64,000 bases of DNA from Massospora cicadina (GCA_022478985.1 JAKSZP010009245.1:1-64000), one strand, 5' to 3'; shown: positions 11,884 through 25,100, counted from the stretch's first letter. Numbers and translations are program-made. Notes: generated from the letters alone by a model not told the origin.

Positions 11884-14260
11884 GCATGCTTTTTGGCATG
11901 AGGAATGCGTCAGCTGTCTTCCAGATTACCAATGACAGTGGCCTGAACTTAAATGTGCAATGCTGCGTTGCTTACATGGACAACATCCTGATTTTCTTCA
12001 AGAACAAGGAGGGACACATCAAAGATGTGTGGAAGATGCATGAGGCCATAGACAGTGCTAACCTCTGGAATAAGCCCTCTAAGTAAATTTTTGAAGGCTC
12101 CATCTCTTTATCAAGCAAGTGCTATTCAAAAAGGATAAGCATTATGCTCAGGTAAACTTAAAGCAATGAGGAAATTGTTAGAGATCAGGTATAAACCAGG
12201 TCTGAAGCTTTCTTGGGGTCAAGAATTTTCTTTGATGGTTCATCAGAAGTCTGTCTGAAATGGTTGCACCTCTTACCAGAGCTCACTGGGAAATTCCTTT
12301 TTCAGTGGGGAGAGGAGGAGTAAAAGGCTTTCTGGGCCATCAAGGATGCCCTGCTCTCCACCCCAGTCCTGGCATATCCAGACACTGACTGACCATTCAA
12401 AGTGAAAACAGATGCTTTGAATTTTGCAATGGGTTCTCTTGCAAAGTGAGGAGGACAGCCTGGAGCACTTAGTCTGTTATATCAGTAATAAATATTACCA
12501 GCTGAGACAAACTACTCAGATTAAAAAAAACTCCTGGAATTGTCACCACTTTAGATGAATGACAGCACCATCTGTTGTACTCTTGGAATCCATCCACAAT
12601 CTGGACTGACCATATAGCCTTATAGTTCCACAAGAGCCCTAGGAGAATGACCTAGTGGCAATCCCGCTGGAACCTTGTTCTTTCCTAATGTAATTTAAGA
12701 TCAAATATAAGCTGAAGGTGGATAATCATATAACAGACATGCTTAGCCAAGGCCCTGAGATGTTTTTTTTGAAGAAAGATCTCAGTGGGTACAATATGGC
12801 CACCATGCTACTCCCAAGGTGTTTGTCACAATACAGGAGAATCGTCCAACTTGTAGGATAGGATTTGCACCACAAAGAATTTCTTCATTTTTGGGATCAA
12901 AATTAGAAAGGGTCTTAAGGATGAAAACTCCAAAGGCATTTACTAAAGTTTTAGGAAGGATGGAGGCCTCATCTTCAATCAGGATTTTTTATTGGTCCCA
13001 ACTCTTACTCCAAACTGAGTTAAAGGAGCTATTTCATGACCACCCACTGGTGGGACACCCAGGTATTTAAAAAATAATTTCATCCTCCTCTGTAAGTACT
13101 CCTAGCCAGGCCTAACAGTAACTTTAAGGGGTTACGTGGTTTAATGACTCATCTGCACCTGGTTTAATTATCCAGGACAAATCCTGTGGGGAAGCTTAAA
13201 CCTTTACAAATCGCAGAGTTTCTATGGATTTTGCTAGGAGTATTTTTCTATAATCAGGCTTCCAAATTCCAATAGTTTTAATGCCATTATGGTTATGGTG
13301 GATTGTCTGACATGGTATGCAGAGTTCTTATGCACCTAAAGGTCACAGCTAAGGACACCTTGTAGATATTATTAAAAAAGTTCTCAAGACATGGCGTCCC
13401 TGACAAGATCATCTCAGAAAGGGGTCTATAGTTCATCTCAAAGTTTTGAGATCACCTCCTCAAGATGTTAAAGTCAAGCAGTACCACTCCTCAGTGTATC
13501 GCCCCTCAGTCTGACAGACAAACAGAGAGAGTTAATATGACCCTTGAGCAGCGCCTGTGATGCTACCTCATAGTGCAACAGGGAGATGGACATGCTGACT
13601 AAAAAATTTCTCAGTTTGTGTACAATAACTTAATACACTCTTTGATGAAAATGTCAACATTCTACACATACTACAGATATTAGCAAGGATGATGGAAGGC
13701 CACATAAGAGGAACAAATTTATTCATTAAAGACCAGGTGGCCAATGTGAAGGAGAACCTGAAAAGCCAGAGATCAAACCTGGAAAAAGCTTTCAAGGACC
13801 AAAAGAAAATGCAGATGCTTAAAGCTCCAAAGTGTCAGCTCTCAAGGTGGGGGACTTCATGATGATTAATGCTAAGCACTATTCATTCCCCAAGAATGCG
13901 AAAAATTTGCACCTGTCAACTTAAACCTTGCAAGCTCATCTACAGGTGAACAAAGTGGCCTACAAAATAGAATTTCTGAGGGATCGCATGTTCATCTTTT
14001 ATTACATGTCTCACAGATGAAATTTTTGAAGGGGCCATTTCCAAAAATCCTAAGCCAGTCCACTCTGGAAACCCCAGAAAGGCTGAGTATGAGGTGGAGG
14101 AGATTCTGGAAACTAAGATCTCCCATGGCAAGCGCTGGTGTCTAGTCAAGTGGGTTGCCTACCCTATAGAGGAATCCTCCTGGAAAACTGCCAAAGATTG
14201 TTTCAACTGCCTTAGAAGGGCAAATAATAATGGGGTGCAGGGAGCTCTCATCTGGAGGGG
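11884..14260 (+). pseudogene. Gypsy element C, right part of pol with chromodomain
   Basis: RT continues with LFGMRNASAVFQ and AYMDNILIF (the second catalytic Asp is Asn) near 11885-12000. RNase H follows around 12290-12430 (KAFWAIKDALLSTPVLAYPD). Integrase covers roughly 13030-13600, with HDHPLVGHPG in the zinc-binding part. A chromodomain closes the protein at about 14082-14230 (YEVEEILETKI, LVKWVAYP, ESSWKTAKDC), which places C among the chromoviruses. Stops and frameshifts are frequent. A purine tract ctggagggggtaata ends the internal region, and the 3' LTR is cut after about 40 bp by element D. Confidence 0.85.
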
Positions 14261-14303
14261 GTAATATAATAGTTAAGGTATTGCATGGCCACCATATAGC
14301 CCT

Positions 14304-14796
14304 TGTTGAGGAATCGATATGACTGGATAATAATTCACTCATCCAGTGGATCATATTTATGAGTCAATGCAAGTTTTGAGAGTGAGCAATAGATTATGCC
14401 AATGCAAAGTGAATTGATCAAAGTCTTTATAGTTTGGAGAATCTAGGGATTTCCGCCAAAGCCTTAATGATAAAATGAAACTCCTAAATTGGTAATGAAT
14501 AACAAATTACTAAGTGGAAAGAGTGAAACTTACTAGGAATATCATGGAATAAGAGTTGAGCGTGGGAATGGGAAGAGAAGGTCAAATATGAGGAAAGAGA
14601 GTAGTAAGGAAGCGTAATGGAAGTAGCCATTAAGTTTTAAATATATAAATTGGTATCATTGTGGCAATAGCTCCTTATTAAGTTTTATCATTAATTATCA
14701 AGGGCCAGAAATCCTCATATCTCTTGTCCATTGATCAGTGGGTTTTACCCTGTGCAACCCATTTGGCAGAGCCAACCAAATCCGCCAAAATTAACA
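14304..14796 (+). repeat. 5' LTR of element D
   Basis: It begins TGTTGAGGAATCGATATG and ends AATTAACA. It is homologous over its length to 36136-36630 and has TG...CA ends. Confidence 0.88.
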
Positions 14797-14797
14797 A

Positions 14798-14815
14798 TGG
14801 TGCTCACTACAGGGG
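14798..14815 (+). other. Primer-binding site of element D
   Basis: TGGTGCTCACTACAGGGG begins with TGG, complementary to the CCA end of a tRNA, and lies one base after the LTR. Element B has the near-identical TGGTGCTCACTACTGGGG at 30642-30659 on the minus strand, so the two families probably use the same priming tRNA. Confidence 0.75.
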
Positions 14816-14999
14816 GCCCATTGATCAACACTTAAAAAGCTTCATATTTATTTAAAAGTTATGGTGCAACTAGCTCACCTTGATGGGGTACTATTCTAGT
14901 TTATCAAATTGTCTCAATACATGGAACTGAAACTTACCTTATATACACTACTCCAGGCTCAATAAATACTTTTCTGAAAAAAGTATAACTGAGCAGCTC

Positions 15000-15960
15000 G
15001 CCAAAGCCTTTCACCAACTTCACCTGGTGGGTGACCAAACCAACCAACTTGCCAACCTCTTGAGCAATACTATCAAGCGGCTATACTGTGCAGAGTGTAA
15101 ATTAAAAAAGGTTGTCATGGAGTAGGAGATATACATCAACAAGCTGCTCCCATTAAACCATGATGGAAACATACATGGGTTTTTCATGAAGTTTGAATTT
15201 GCCATAGAGGGGGCTTCCAATTGGCAGAAAAATAAACTGTTTTTATCCACTTTGGATGTCTTGAGTGCCAACCAGGTCACATTTTACCTTAAGGATAGTA
15301 CTGTAGCATATCAAGAGTTGAAGGAGATTGTGATCCACCTGTTTGGGGGTGTGGCAAAAATGGTGCAGTGCAAGGTGGAGTTTTTGACAATTCAGTTTCA
15401 AAAAAATATGTCCTTAATGGGTTTTTGTGGAGCATTTCATGGCTGAGGCTCATGGGTTGGTAAAAGAAAATATCTTAACTAATGAGGAGGTGGGAGTAGC
15501 AATGATAGCGGCTGTTAAGCCATAAAGAGAACTGTATAATGCTATGTCTTAAATTCTTCATGAAGATGTGAGCTATTAAAAATTGTCAATTATTTACTCC
15601 ATCTATCCATCACTTTTAGTTCTCCTGATTTGGAATGAAAGGCCCTTGCAACTGCTACCAAATCCCCATTGATATTGGAACAACAATGACTTGGCTATAA
15701 TCCATTGGGGATCATTCATCCCCATAATGCTCTGGAAAGTCCTTTTCGCCCCCATTATTATCAACTAGCTTAGTCTCATCTGAATTATAACCCATTAATT
15801 AATTTCAGACTTGGATCTATGGGTGTGATGCAGAGATGAGTGCCATTTACAAATGCTTGTTTCTTGTGCAGCCAACGAGGCCATTATTCTTCTAGCTGTT
15901 TTAGGAAAACTGAATGTCAATGCAGTACCAGTTGCCACAAATGAACAGGGAAAAGGTCGT
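15000..15960 (+). pseudogene. Element D gag with zinc knuckle
   Basis: A capsid-like region at about 15186-15446 contains ASNWQKNKLFLSTLDVLSAN and TVAYQELKEIVIHLFGG, typical of retrotransposon Gag. A CCHC zinc knuckle, CFLCSQRGHYSSSC, is intact at 15858-15899 with the spacing CX2CX4HX4C. Several stops and frame shifts separate the parts. Confidence 0.8.
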
Positions 15961-16394
15961 GCAGAGTAGAGATGGGGCGCTCTACTTCTACCGATACAAA
16001 CTTATCTCTCCCTAATGATTCTCATGAGTTTTTTGTGTCAGTCCTGGTACTCACCTCAATAATTTATTATATGAACAAATCCCCTATGATATATTGTCCT
16101 CAAGCCAAGGGAGAGACCCCTATAATGCAGACATGGAGTTCCACCAATATGTGCAAAAGCCATAAACCTGGAAAATCCTTGAGTGGAATGGTACAGTCAA
16201 TGGCAAACCTTTAACACATGTTACAGCTCTAAAGGAGGTGTAAGTGGCTATTCCAGTAGAGAAAATTGCCCAGGATTATCATCATGTTGGTGCCAGTATT
16301 CTCACTTTTCTGGATAACCAAAAGCCCCTAAATGTTTATGTATAAAACCAATGGGTTTCCCTATTTGGAGTGTAAATATTTGTGAAATTTTTGT

Positions 16395-16670
16395 ACAAAA
16401 TACCAAAATTTGGGTGATATCAATTTTGGCATACTCATCAATATAATATCAACTAAGCTCATAGCTAAGCTTCCATTAAAACCAGATGTGGACCACAGAG
16501 TAATGTACGGGACCGCAGGGGCACATAGCACTGTGTCAAAGGGTGCATACAGTGCGTTGCCTTTGAGGTTCAGGTTGGCCAGCAATCTTCTTTAGCAATG
16601 TTGCCTAAAATAATTATGACATGTTGATCAGTGCTGCATTCATGCGGAAATTTTGGGCCATGGTTATTAG
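16395..16670 (+). pseudogene. Element D protease region
   Basis: The reading STKLIAKLPLKPDVDHRV, followed by GAYSALPLRF and then AAFMRKFWAMVI around 16635, has the layout of a retropepsin domain between Gag and RT. The catalytic Asp-Ser/Thr-Gly triad is not intact (ILINIISTK). Element B is inserted about 300 bp further on. Confidence 0.6.
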
Positions 16671-16968
16671 GTGGATGAAACCATCAGTATCCTAGGACAA
16701 CATATTCCCAATTACTTTACCTAATTTGAGTCCCAACAGACCCAATCCACTCCAGTAAAATTAATCTTGTATATAGTGACTGGGTGATTTCTGTACAATA
16801 TTGGCAGATGAAGTGGATGACATGAGCTCTTCCTAACCAGATTTACAAGTATAATGGTATTCCTCTGTGAGCTGTGAGCATTTAAGCATACCTTATGGGC
16901 ATCAGGTCATAATAAGGATGGAGCTTGAAATAGATACCCAGAAGGTCTATATGGTGAGATTATGGGGC

Positions 16969-18118
16969 AGTAAAAATTTATAGGATACTAATTATTTTAG
17001 CCAATACCCCTATAAATATATAACTTGCACAGGTTTGGGCTTTGTGCAAATACTCCGCGTTGTATAGTAGTTGATATAATTGTTTGATACTAGTATGACG
17101 ACTATTATCTGTAGTTGAATGGAAGTACTAGATTTCAGTCTAATGCTTAGCCAGTATTTCCTCTCAAAATACAAATGATGTAATAAATAAGAATTCATTC
17201 CCTTGTACCACCTAACTTGATCTACTCTTATATCTCCATTTACGGTTTCCCTGGTTTTCCAAACAGTTGGCAACAATCCCTGATTTAATACAGCTTCTCC
17301 TCATAAATCTCCGCTCAGATCCTTACTCTTTATCTTAAAGAGTCTCCCAATCATCACACACTGAAATAATATCCCTTAGAAAGATAGAAAAAATTAATGC
17401 TATAAAGTTTACTAAGCTAAGACTTAAGTAAAAGTGATAATCTGGGTATTTTTATCTGGTAGATTATATATTTTATTATTAGTGAATTCTAGGGAATGTA
17501 TAGTGGGGGATTTGGCGCCCAACCTTCAGTTGACACATCCTTGATTAAAATTGCAGTCATTGCCATTGAATTACCCATCCTTGTCTCAGCAGCGATGGTC
17601 CTCCCCATCCTGGCTAGGATTCCATCATTGGACATCCTCAAGACCTAAAACGGAAAGAGTCAGAAAACGTGTCCCTAACATTTTCCTCTTGATCCAAGTG
17701 AACCAACCATATTTGGCAAGCGACCTTCTTAGGTAATGGGACTTATTTCCCATTAAGGAAGGTCACAAACCAACTGATTGATTCACTAGTTGCAGTGGCA
17801 TCACTCATCTCACAACTTACTCCTTAAATTCCCAATTGGTCAGTGATGAAACCTGACTGATCCCAATTGGTACACCTGATAATTAATCAACTATCAGATG
17901 CCCCTATTTCGTCAGCAACTCTGCCTGATGAGATCTTAAGCACTTGTCCAGATTGATCCCAGATGGATCCAACCAAGTGAATAACCTAAAAAAAACCCAA
18001 ACATTGTTACCCCAAAATCAGGGTCAATTAATTTCTAATTCACCTCAAATTAGGTAATTATCCCCTAATAATCCCTGATAATTTAGCTGGCTGGGAATAT
18101 GGGCAAAAATCCCAACAC
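16969..18118 (-). repeat. 3' LTR of element B
   Basis: On the minus strand it starts TGTTGGGATTTTTGCCC at 18118. The far end reads AGTAAAAATTTATAGG on the plus strand, where the 5' LTR has TGTAGAAATTTATAGG, so one terminal base has mutated. Confidence 0.9.
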
Positions 18119-18697
18119 ATCCCCCTTATTGCCTAGATTTCCAGTGAGAAAAGGACTGGGGCGAGAGCACACCGCTTCAGACACTCAGGTTGAATACTTC
18201 ATTTGCTCAAGTGGAGCATGATCATAAGTACTCAACGCTGCTTGGGATGACCTTTGGCATGCGGCTCTCTTCCTCGTCCTCCTTGCTACCACCTACTCAG
18301 AGCATGGTCCCCATGATCTTCTGTCATGCTGGGCTGATTGATTTACTTGTGACAATATTAATCCCAGGATCCAGTTTTCCCCCATCTGGGCATATGACCC
18401 ACTGTCATATTCAGGATTCTTGGTCCAGCGTCCTTGATTTCCTGATTTTCTCCTCATCCTAGACAGGAGAATCTTGCCATCAATGTTTGTTTTGTGGTTC
18501 AATTAAGAATGCTCATTTATGTTCGCCCTTGTTATTTCTCTCATAACCTCTTGGCTCATATCACCCTTAATTCTTCTCTGGAGAGCTTACTCACTAATTT
18601 TGAGATTAATTTCTCTGAAATTGGAGCTTAATTGATTTCAGAGTGCATAATGTCAACTATCATATAAGTCTGACATCACCACTCTCATCCAGCTCAT

Positions 18698-19869
18698 ATG
18701 TCAAATTCTGAGTTGCGGTACCAACAGCCGCTCAACAGTTTGTCTGATCAAGATTTATGTCTCTTCCAGAGTATGAGTCAGTCTGCATGACGGAACTTTT
18801 TCTATTGTCCTTCCAAAACTCATACCCTAGTCAAGTACCAGTGGCTAGTCCTTCTGTAGAATTACCAGAAATGATAACCAACCCCACTGAAACCAGGTTA
18901 GCAATTGTCTTTAATGACTCACAGCCAATCCTTCCTCTGTCATCAATTTCAGAGTTAGATTTCAAGACTCTCATGGATTCAACTCTTTTGCAGATGCACC
19001 TAACATCATCATTGATCCTCCTGAAATAATGCCACTTTCTCTTGATTGTTCCTTCCTCACTGGATTGTACTTGCTTTTGGAGTTCCTCTTCTGACTCAGT
19101 CAATATTACAAGCCAGCTGTCTTGGCCACTGAACTCACCATTGGCAACAGCATACATTTCAAACTCATTTTGCAGAATTAAGGGCCCAAGTCACTGAGGC
19201 TTTATCCATGGCTCTGAATTCTTATGACATTGAGAACATCCTAGATCAGGATATTGCAGCTTATGCTCTTCACTTTGCCAGCCAAGTTCTTTGAAGTTGG
19301 GCCATGAAGCTTCCAGCCTCTCACAGTTTCCATTGCTCTTTTTGCTTCAGCTTCTGAGAAGCTTGTAGTCATCTCTTTCAGGATGCCATTTTCTCCTTGC
19401 AAGACTATTTCATTTCTGGTATGTCCCATCAGTATCTTCCACTGATGGCTTTAATAGAGGGAATGATTTGGCAACCCCCATCTAGTATCCCTTGTTTGTT
19501 GCTGGCCCATATGTCCAGTGTTCTTGACAAAGCCCATTGGCAAGCGCTCAAAACCAATCTTCTGGTTTCAGTAACATATTGGGATTACTCAGGGTTATTT
19601 GCTGACTGCCTCTTATTGTACTGTTGCTTCCCTCCCCACTCTGGGGTATCATGTTTGGCTTCTTCCACATCTCAATTTCCCTTCCCCTAGTTGCTTTTTT
19701 GCAGGGATCTGCATCTGCTCAACAAACTTAATTTTGTGTAGGTCTAGCCCTCACTAGCATCTGATCTCAAATAGATTTTGATGGGTTATTCACTCCTACT
19801 GTGATCCATCCTCCCTTCCCCAAGAGGCGACATAGGCGGAATCATTCCCAAATTGAGGATAATCATTAA
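18698..19869 (+). pseudogene. Antisense ORF of element B (conserved unknown protein)
   Basis: The plus strand, antisense to element B, reads from ATG at 18698 (MSNSELRYQQPLNSLSDQDL) to TAA at 19867-19869, about 390 codon positions, the same length as in element A. Best-preserved blocks are PEMITNPTETRLAIVFNDSQ (about 18865-18920), AHWQALKTNL, YWDYSGLFADCL, LYCCFPPHSGV and the C-terminal PTVIHPPFPKRRHRRN. Frame breaks and stops show this copy is inactive. An in-frame TGA in the sequence TGACGGAAC is shared with element A; it may lie in a short intron starting at gtatgagt or be a shared old mutation. A TATA-like catataag precedes the ATG by about 30 nt. No family recognised. Confidence 0.65.
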
Positions 19870-20199
19870 AAAATAAAAATTATAAAAATATATCACTTTT
19901 CTATGCGGTTTTAATAATTTTTCTAATATATTAATAAATTTCTTATTTCTTCTTTTTTCCATGGGACTTGACCTTATTTCAGTTCAGCAATCCATTTTTT
20001 CCCCAAACTAGATCCTAGGTATTCTTAGACCTACCAGTTTTCTATGGTTCATAGGTCTTACTACTTTAAGACTTAACCATCAAGATTGGTTCAGAGGTCC
20101 TTTTTTATGGACTTGACCAAATCATTAGGACATAACCAACTTAATGGTCCAGTGGTCCTTCAGAAACTCTTTTTTTATTATTTTTTCATTGATCCATCG

Positions 20200-20602
20200 C
20201 TTCACATACTTAGCATTGATTCAATTTACTACCCTTCCATCTAAAAGGTTCTTGACGGAGTAGGCATCTGTCGCCATCTTAGCAATAATCTCAAATGGAC
20301 CCAACCACAATGCATCCAGTTTGTTTCTTCTCCCAAAATCATACATATCACAATAGGCAACTCTTTTGCCTATTTTTATTCTGATAAGGCCAGTTGGTTC
20401 TTATCATCCATTGTTTTCGCTCATATCCTTTTCTTCAAAGTAGTATTAAATGCTTGCAATTGCATTTCAATCAAGATATTCATCAGTAAGTTCAGGTACT
20501 GCTCAGAACTCATCCCCTATGTTGGTTCCACCACTGAATATAAAATTGGTATCAACGTGGCCTTCATCCCATATTTAACTTAAATAACATTTTTTCTGTC
20601 AC
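20200..20602 (-). pseudogene. Element B integrase C-terminal end (left of the LINE)
   Basis: This is the reverse complement of the distal integrase region of element A (7095-7450): the counterparts of MSGMSTEQYLNQLTSI and MQLQAFDMTLKKR are readable. It is the part of B cut off from the rest of pol by the LINE at 20603. Confidence 0.75.
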
Positions 20603-20851
20603 CAAAACTTTTCTTTCTCGTTGCAATCACTTTGCAACCTATTCAATTCAAGACTGAATCTAGTTTGATAATCTCACAGAGGAGACTAGTCTGCGCCCAT
20701 GTCAGGGAGCAGTTGGGCAATAAAGATAAGAGGAGCAGGTGGAAGGCCCGCGGCCTCCAGCGTTCAAAAATGCCCTGGAGAATCTGGCGGAATAGACAAA
20801 AATTTTAAAAAACTGGCGGTCATTATTTCCCCAGAAATCCTCACTTAGCAA

Positions 20852-21901
20852 GTGCGATGCAACCAGTACATCAACACGCCGCACTCCCAACCAATCTCGT
20901 CAGTGGAATTCAGAGTCCGCGTGTTTCTGGACATCCAAAAAATGGCCTTATGGGAAAAATTTTGTGAAGATGTGCACACAATTTTCCCAACCGCGGTGTA
21001 TGTTGCACCTCACTCCATGTCACGCGGTTGGCTGGACCTAGGTTTCAAAAGCAAAAAGGCAGCAGATGAGGCTGCAGCAGTGCGCATAGTGGTCAACCTC
21101 CCCAAAGGGCAACAGGTCATTGAAACCAAATGCACCAGATGGACAAAATCAAACCAAATTTTCCTCATGTTCAACTTTTTGCCTTTTACGGTAAAACATG
21201 ATACTTTGGAACAACACCTGAAAGATGGTCTCGCCATATATGGTGAAATACAATCTTTTGAAATGCAACGCTTCATGCTGATGCCACACCTGTGCACTGG
21301 CAAAGCCATCGCAGTTCTGACCCCAACTGAGGAGATTGTGAAGGACCTAACCCAGATCCTGCACTCCACTTTTATTGATATTGTAGGGCATACCACCCAC
21401 CCATTCTGGGTGACCGTGGACAGCGCGCCCCCTATTTGCACCCACTGTGATGCGTTTGGCCATAAGGCGCACGCATGCCCCATCAAGGAGGGTGTCACAT
21501 TCCAAGAACACCCCTCAGCGGCTATGGCCAGCGGAGAGGCGCACTATGAACCAACCTCAAGCACCAAAGAGGCTTTCCCGTGGGTAGCTCAAGGCTGCTA
21601 CCTACTGGTAAAGCCTATCTCCCAGAAAGAGCAGAAGAAGGCCAAGCAGGCCCATAGGGCTATGGCCAAGGAAGCGGCCAAAACCACCACTGCTATCCCA
21701 CACTCACAATGCCAGGAGGACATGGAAACCTTCTCAGTGGAAGCAACTCAGGAATCCATCAACCAATCAGATTGGGAAGCCCATGCTGAGCAGGCCACTC
21801 AATCTGAGGATCTGATGGGAGATTTGATCTCACCCAATCATTGCACCCAAGCTCCGGTTGAAACTGACTTGGGGTCCAACCTACCTAAAAAAATTTTTTG
21901 A
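20852..21901 (+). CDS. LINE ORF1 protein with CCHC zinc knuckle
   Basis: An uninterrupted 349-codon ORF, the only long intact TE frame in the window. It is the nucleic-acid-binding partner expected for LINE ribonucleoprotein. Residues about 20-190 have the alternating hydrophobic pattern of an RRM-like domain (FRVRVFLDI, RGWLDLGFKSKKAADEA, IFLMFNFLPF). A zinc knuckle CTHCDAFGHKAHAC (CX2CX4HX4C) lies at residues about 197-210. The C-terminal 130 residues are polar and probably disordered (KEQKKAKQAHRAMAKEAAK). The true start is uncertain: the related copy at 63678 stays open further upstream, where this copy has a stop. ORF2 begins about 220 nt downstream. Confidence 0.85.
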   Translation: MRCNQYINTPHSQPISSVEFRVRVFLDIQKMALWEKFCEDVHTIFPTAVYVAPHSMSRGWLDLGFKSKKAADEAAAVRIVVNLPKGQQVIETKCTRWTKSNQIFLMFNFLPFTVKHDTLEQHLKDGLAIYGEIQSFEMQRFMLMPHLCTGKAIAVLTPTEEIVKDLTQILHSTFIDIVGHTTHPFWVTVDSAPPICTHCDAFGHKAHACPIKEGVTFQEHPSAAMASGEAHYEPTSSTKEAFPWVAQGCYLLVKPISQKEQKKAKQAHRAMAKEAAKTTTAIPHSQCQEDMETFSVEATQESINQSDWEAHAEQATQSEDLMGDLISPNHCTQAPVETDLGSNLPKKIF

Positions 21902-22117
21902 CCCACTCAATGGTGCACTGAACTCATCCGCACCGCAAAAAATTCGTCCAACGTTGGGAAAACAAAAGTGAAGGCTAAAGCCAACGTGACTCTTTCCGCA
22001 AAAATCAACAAAAACTCTGATAGCATTGCTGCTAACACCCACGCTGCTGTGAAGGCCCGCGGGGATCTAGAAGAGGCTGGTGGGCCCAGGTGCCCACCCC
22101 CTCACACCTAAGGTGCG

Positions 22118-25100
22118 ATGGGGAAACCTTCACTTTAGGGACGTTTAATATTGCCAGACTCAAGGCCTCCCCATCCCAGGCTAGGAAACTGAGTTTTTTA
22201 CAACACAATTTACCCATGAATATCCTGGCCATCCAGGAGTCCCACTGTCCATGAGGTTTTGAGGAAGCTTGGAAAACAATGCTCCTCCTATCCCTATCCT
22301 TTTGGTCGAAGCACTGTGGGGTGCTAATTCAGAAAAATAATTTTTTCAAATTTTTAGCCTCAGAAACATTCCTAAATGGCTGAGTGCTTGTTGTCACTTT
22401 CTCGTGGGCTGACGTAGCACATGCAATCATCAACATCTATGACCCAAACAGTGCACGTGAGCGTCAGGAATTTTTCTCATCAGTCAAATCCCTCCTGCTA
22501 CCCCCAGACTCTTTCCTAGTTGGCGACATGAATTGTTGGCTAAACACACCAACGGACCAGTGGCCTTCCTCACCCCATGCCCCCCAGGGTCATGTAGAAC
22601 TATGCATTCTAAAGGCCACCCTCAGGTTAATGGATGTGCTGCTGTGACATGCCCCACTGCTCAAAAACATGACACGTCCCCACGTCCACAATGGCCAATT
22701 AAGGTCCATGACCCTCATTGACCTTATTCTAACGCCGGCAAAATTCCAACCCCACATCTTTCACTTCAAAACAACAAAAATGGAATTCTCCAACCATCAG
22801 CTGGTCTCGCTAACCTACCACCTAACTGTCACAGCTGCTAAGGCCCCACATTGGTGCAAAATCTGCCCCCCCAAGCTTGCGTCACCAGGATTTTCCACAT
22901 GGGTGGAAGAGGCAACTTTGGCAAAAAATTTTGTTGCACCATTTTGTGTGGACCCCATTTCCACATGGGCAACTTTCAAAGATGACACTATCCGCCACTA
23001 TTGCCATCTCTCCCCCAGATGCTCATGAACCATATTGGCAGTTATCTCGTGCACTCTGACGGAGTTGGCACACTTGGAGTCCAACATCCCAGTTACAGGA
23101 TACAGCTCTGCATGGGGCAGGAAGTGGGCAGAGGCAGCCGCCCACCTTAACGCACTCAAAAGACAACACAAACATTGGGTTTGTGTTCAGTACAGGGCCA
23201 CATGCATCACAAAAGGTGACAAGTGCACCACACATTTCTTTAAAAAAATTTTGCACCACGCCAGAATGTGGCCTGCACACAGGTGCAAAGATTGGATAAT
23301 TCCATTGTGGATACACCAGCTGAAGTGGCAATCGAAATGAAAAAGTATTACTCTGAGTTGTACTGATCCTATCCAATTCAGCTGGCCAAAGTGGCGGAAT
23401 TTCTTAACCGAGCCTGCATCCACACCATTTTCTGATACCCGGAAATAATGAATTTGATTACTCCAAACAAATTATGGACAGCCATTTACGGTGCGCCAAA
23501 CTGAAAATGCCCAGGCCCAGATGGCATTTCATATGAGTTCTACAAAAAATATTTCAAATATATATCCCCATTGCTGCTCACCTCACTTAACAAAATCCTG
23601 TTGGAAACGCGCCTCCTACCAGGAGGACATGAGGCCTTTACTGTCACACTCTTCAAGAAAGGGGATAAGCTAGACTTAGCCAACTGGTGCCCCATTTCTC
23701 TAACAAACACAAACACTAAATTTTTAACTAAAATCATGGCTAACCATTTAGGGATTGTAGCATCTGCCACCATCTCCCCAGAACAATTTGGTTTCATCCC
23801 CAGAAGGTCGATTTGGGACAACATGCACTCTGTGGCTAACGCATGCCAGTCCACAGCCTCTGGGGCACTTGTATTCTTGGACCAACAGAAGGCCTATGAT
23901 AGAGTAAACTGGGAATACCTCAGGCCTGCCTCCATCAATTCCGCCTACCCCCTCGCTTCATCAACTGAGTAATGCTGCTCACGGAATCTGCTACAATGGC
24001 AGTGCGTGGCCCTAGCTTCCTAACGGAAGTAGTCCGCCCTCAAAGGGGCTTGTAACAAGGGGACCCCCTCAGCCCACTCTTATACAACTTCAGCCTTAAT
24101 CCACTACTGCGAAATGTGAATGCCCAACTCACTGGGGTCCATGTGCCAGGCCAAGCCCCAGTCAAGATAATGGCGTTTGCAGATGATTGTGTGTTGGGGT
24201 GTCTAATAATCAAGATGCACGCGCACTTGAAGCTTTCATCCAGGAGTATTCCCGGGTAAGCAACGCAGCACTGAACGCTTCCAAAACCGAAATCATCATT
24301 CTTGGTCAGTTTCAGAACTGCTGGGCCCCAGCAATCAGTTCCCAACCCAGCCCATCTGCTCGCCCACATCCTCGCCCTACTAACTCAACACACACCGCTC
24401 CACTGGTGCTCCCCTTTGTGCCACGCCCTACCATAGGACCAGTACACCATCTGGGCGTGTGGATGGAGGCAGGCGGATATGTGTCAGCAGTAATGAAGTG
24501 CCATATTCTAGACAATGTGACAAAGCGCATCGCCTCTCTCAGAGCCCACCCTACTAACCTTACTGGCAGGGTTGTTTTAGCCAACTCTATGCTCCTCTCC
24601 AAAGTCTGGTTTGGAGCCCACACCATCCCCTTCTCCCCAAGCTTCTTCAAATCCTTGTATGCCTTGCTGCAAGGATGGCTTTGGTCAGGCCGCCCTCAAC
24701 CAGTGCGGCTAGAGGTCATGTTTGGCCCTCATCATAATGGTGGCATGCGCCTGCTTGACTTCAAAGCCCATGCTGCCAAGATCCTGGGCACCTGGATTGC
24801 GGCTGTCACCGCCCCTACACTCCCCTCCCAACACTGTTCCCGCGCAGCCTGCTCCAACTTCTCCCGCGCTTTGGGCCTCAACAATCCATCAAACCCCCAC
24901 TCCCTGATGAAATACCTCGCATCACACACATTGGCCACAGGTCCCCACGGGACTAAAACCCACTACAAACGAATCCTACTCTCCATGCGGAGTGCTGAGT
25001 GGAGAATTCGTATTAGCAGACATACAACCCAAAAAGGCCGCCCCTCTCCTCAGTTCACATAAGAGGTACAGGGGCTACCCATTCAGGATGGCGTGATCCC

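Noticed and set aside
21010..21498. 162-codon minus-strand ORF opposite LINE ORF1
   Set aside because: Shadow of the ORF1 coding frame; the sense strand has a clear zinc knuckle and the antisense reading has no motif.
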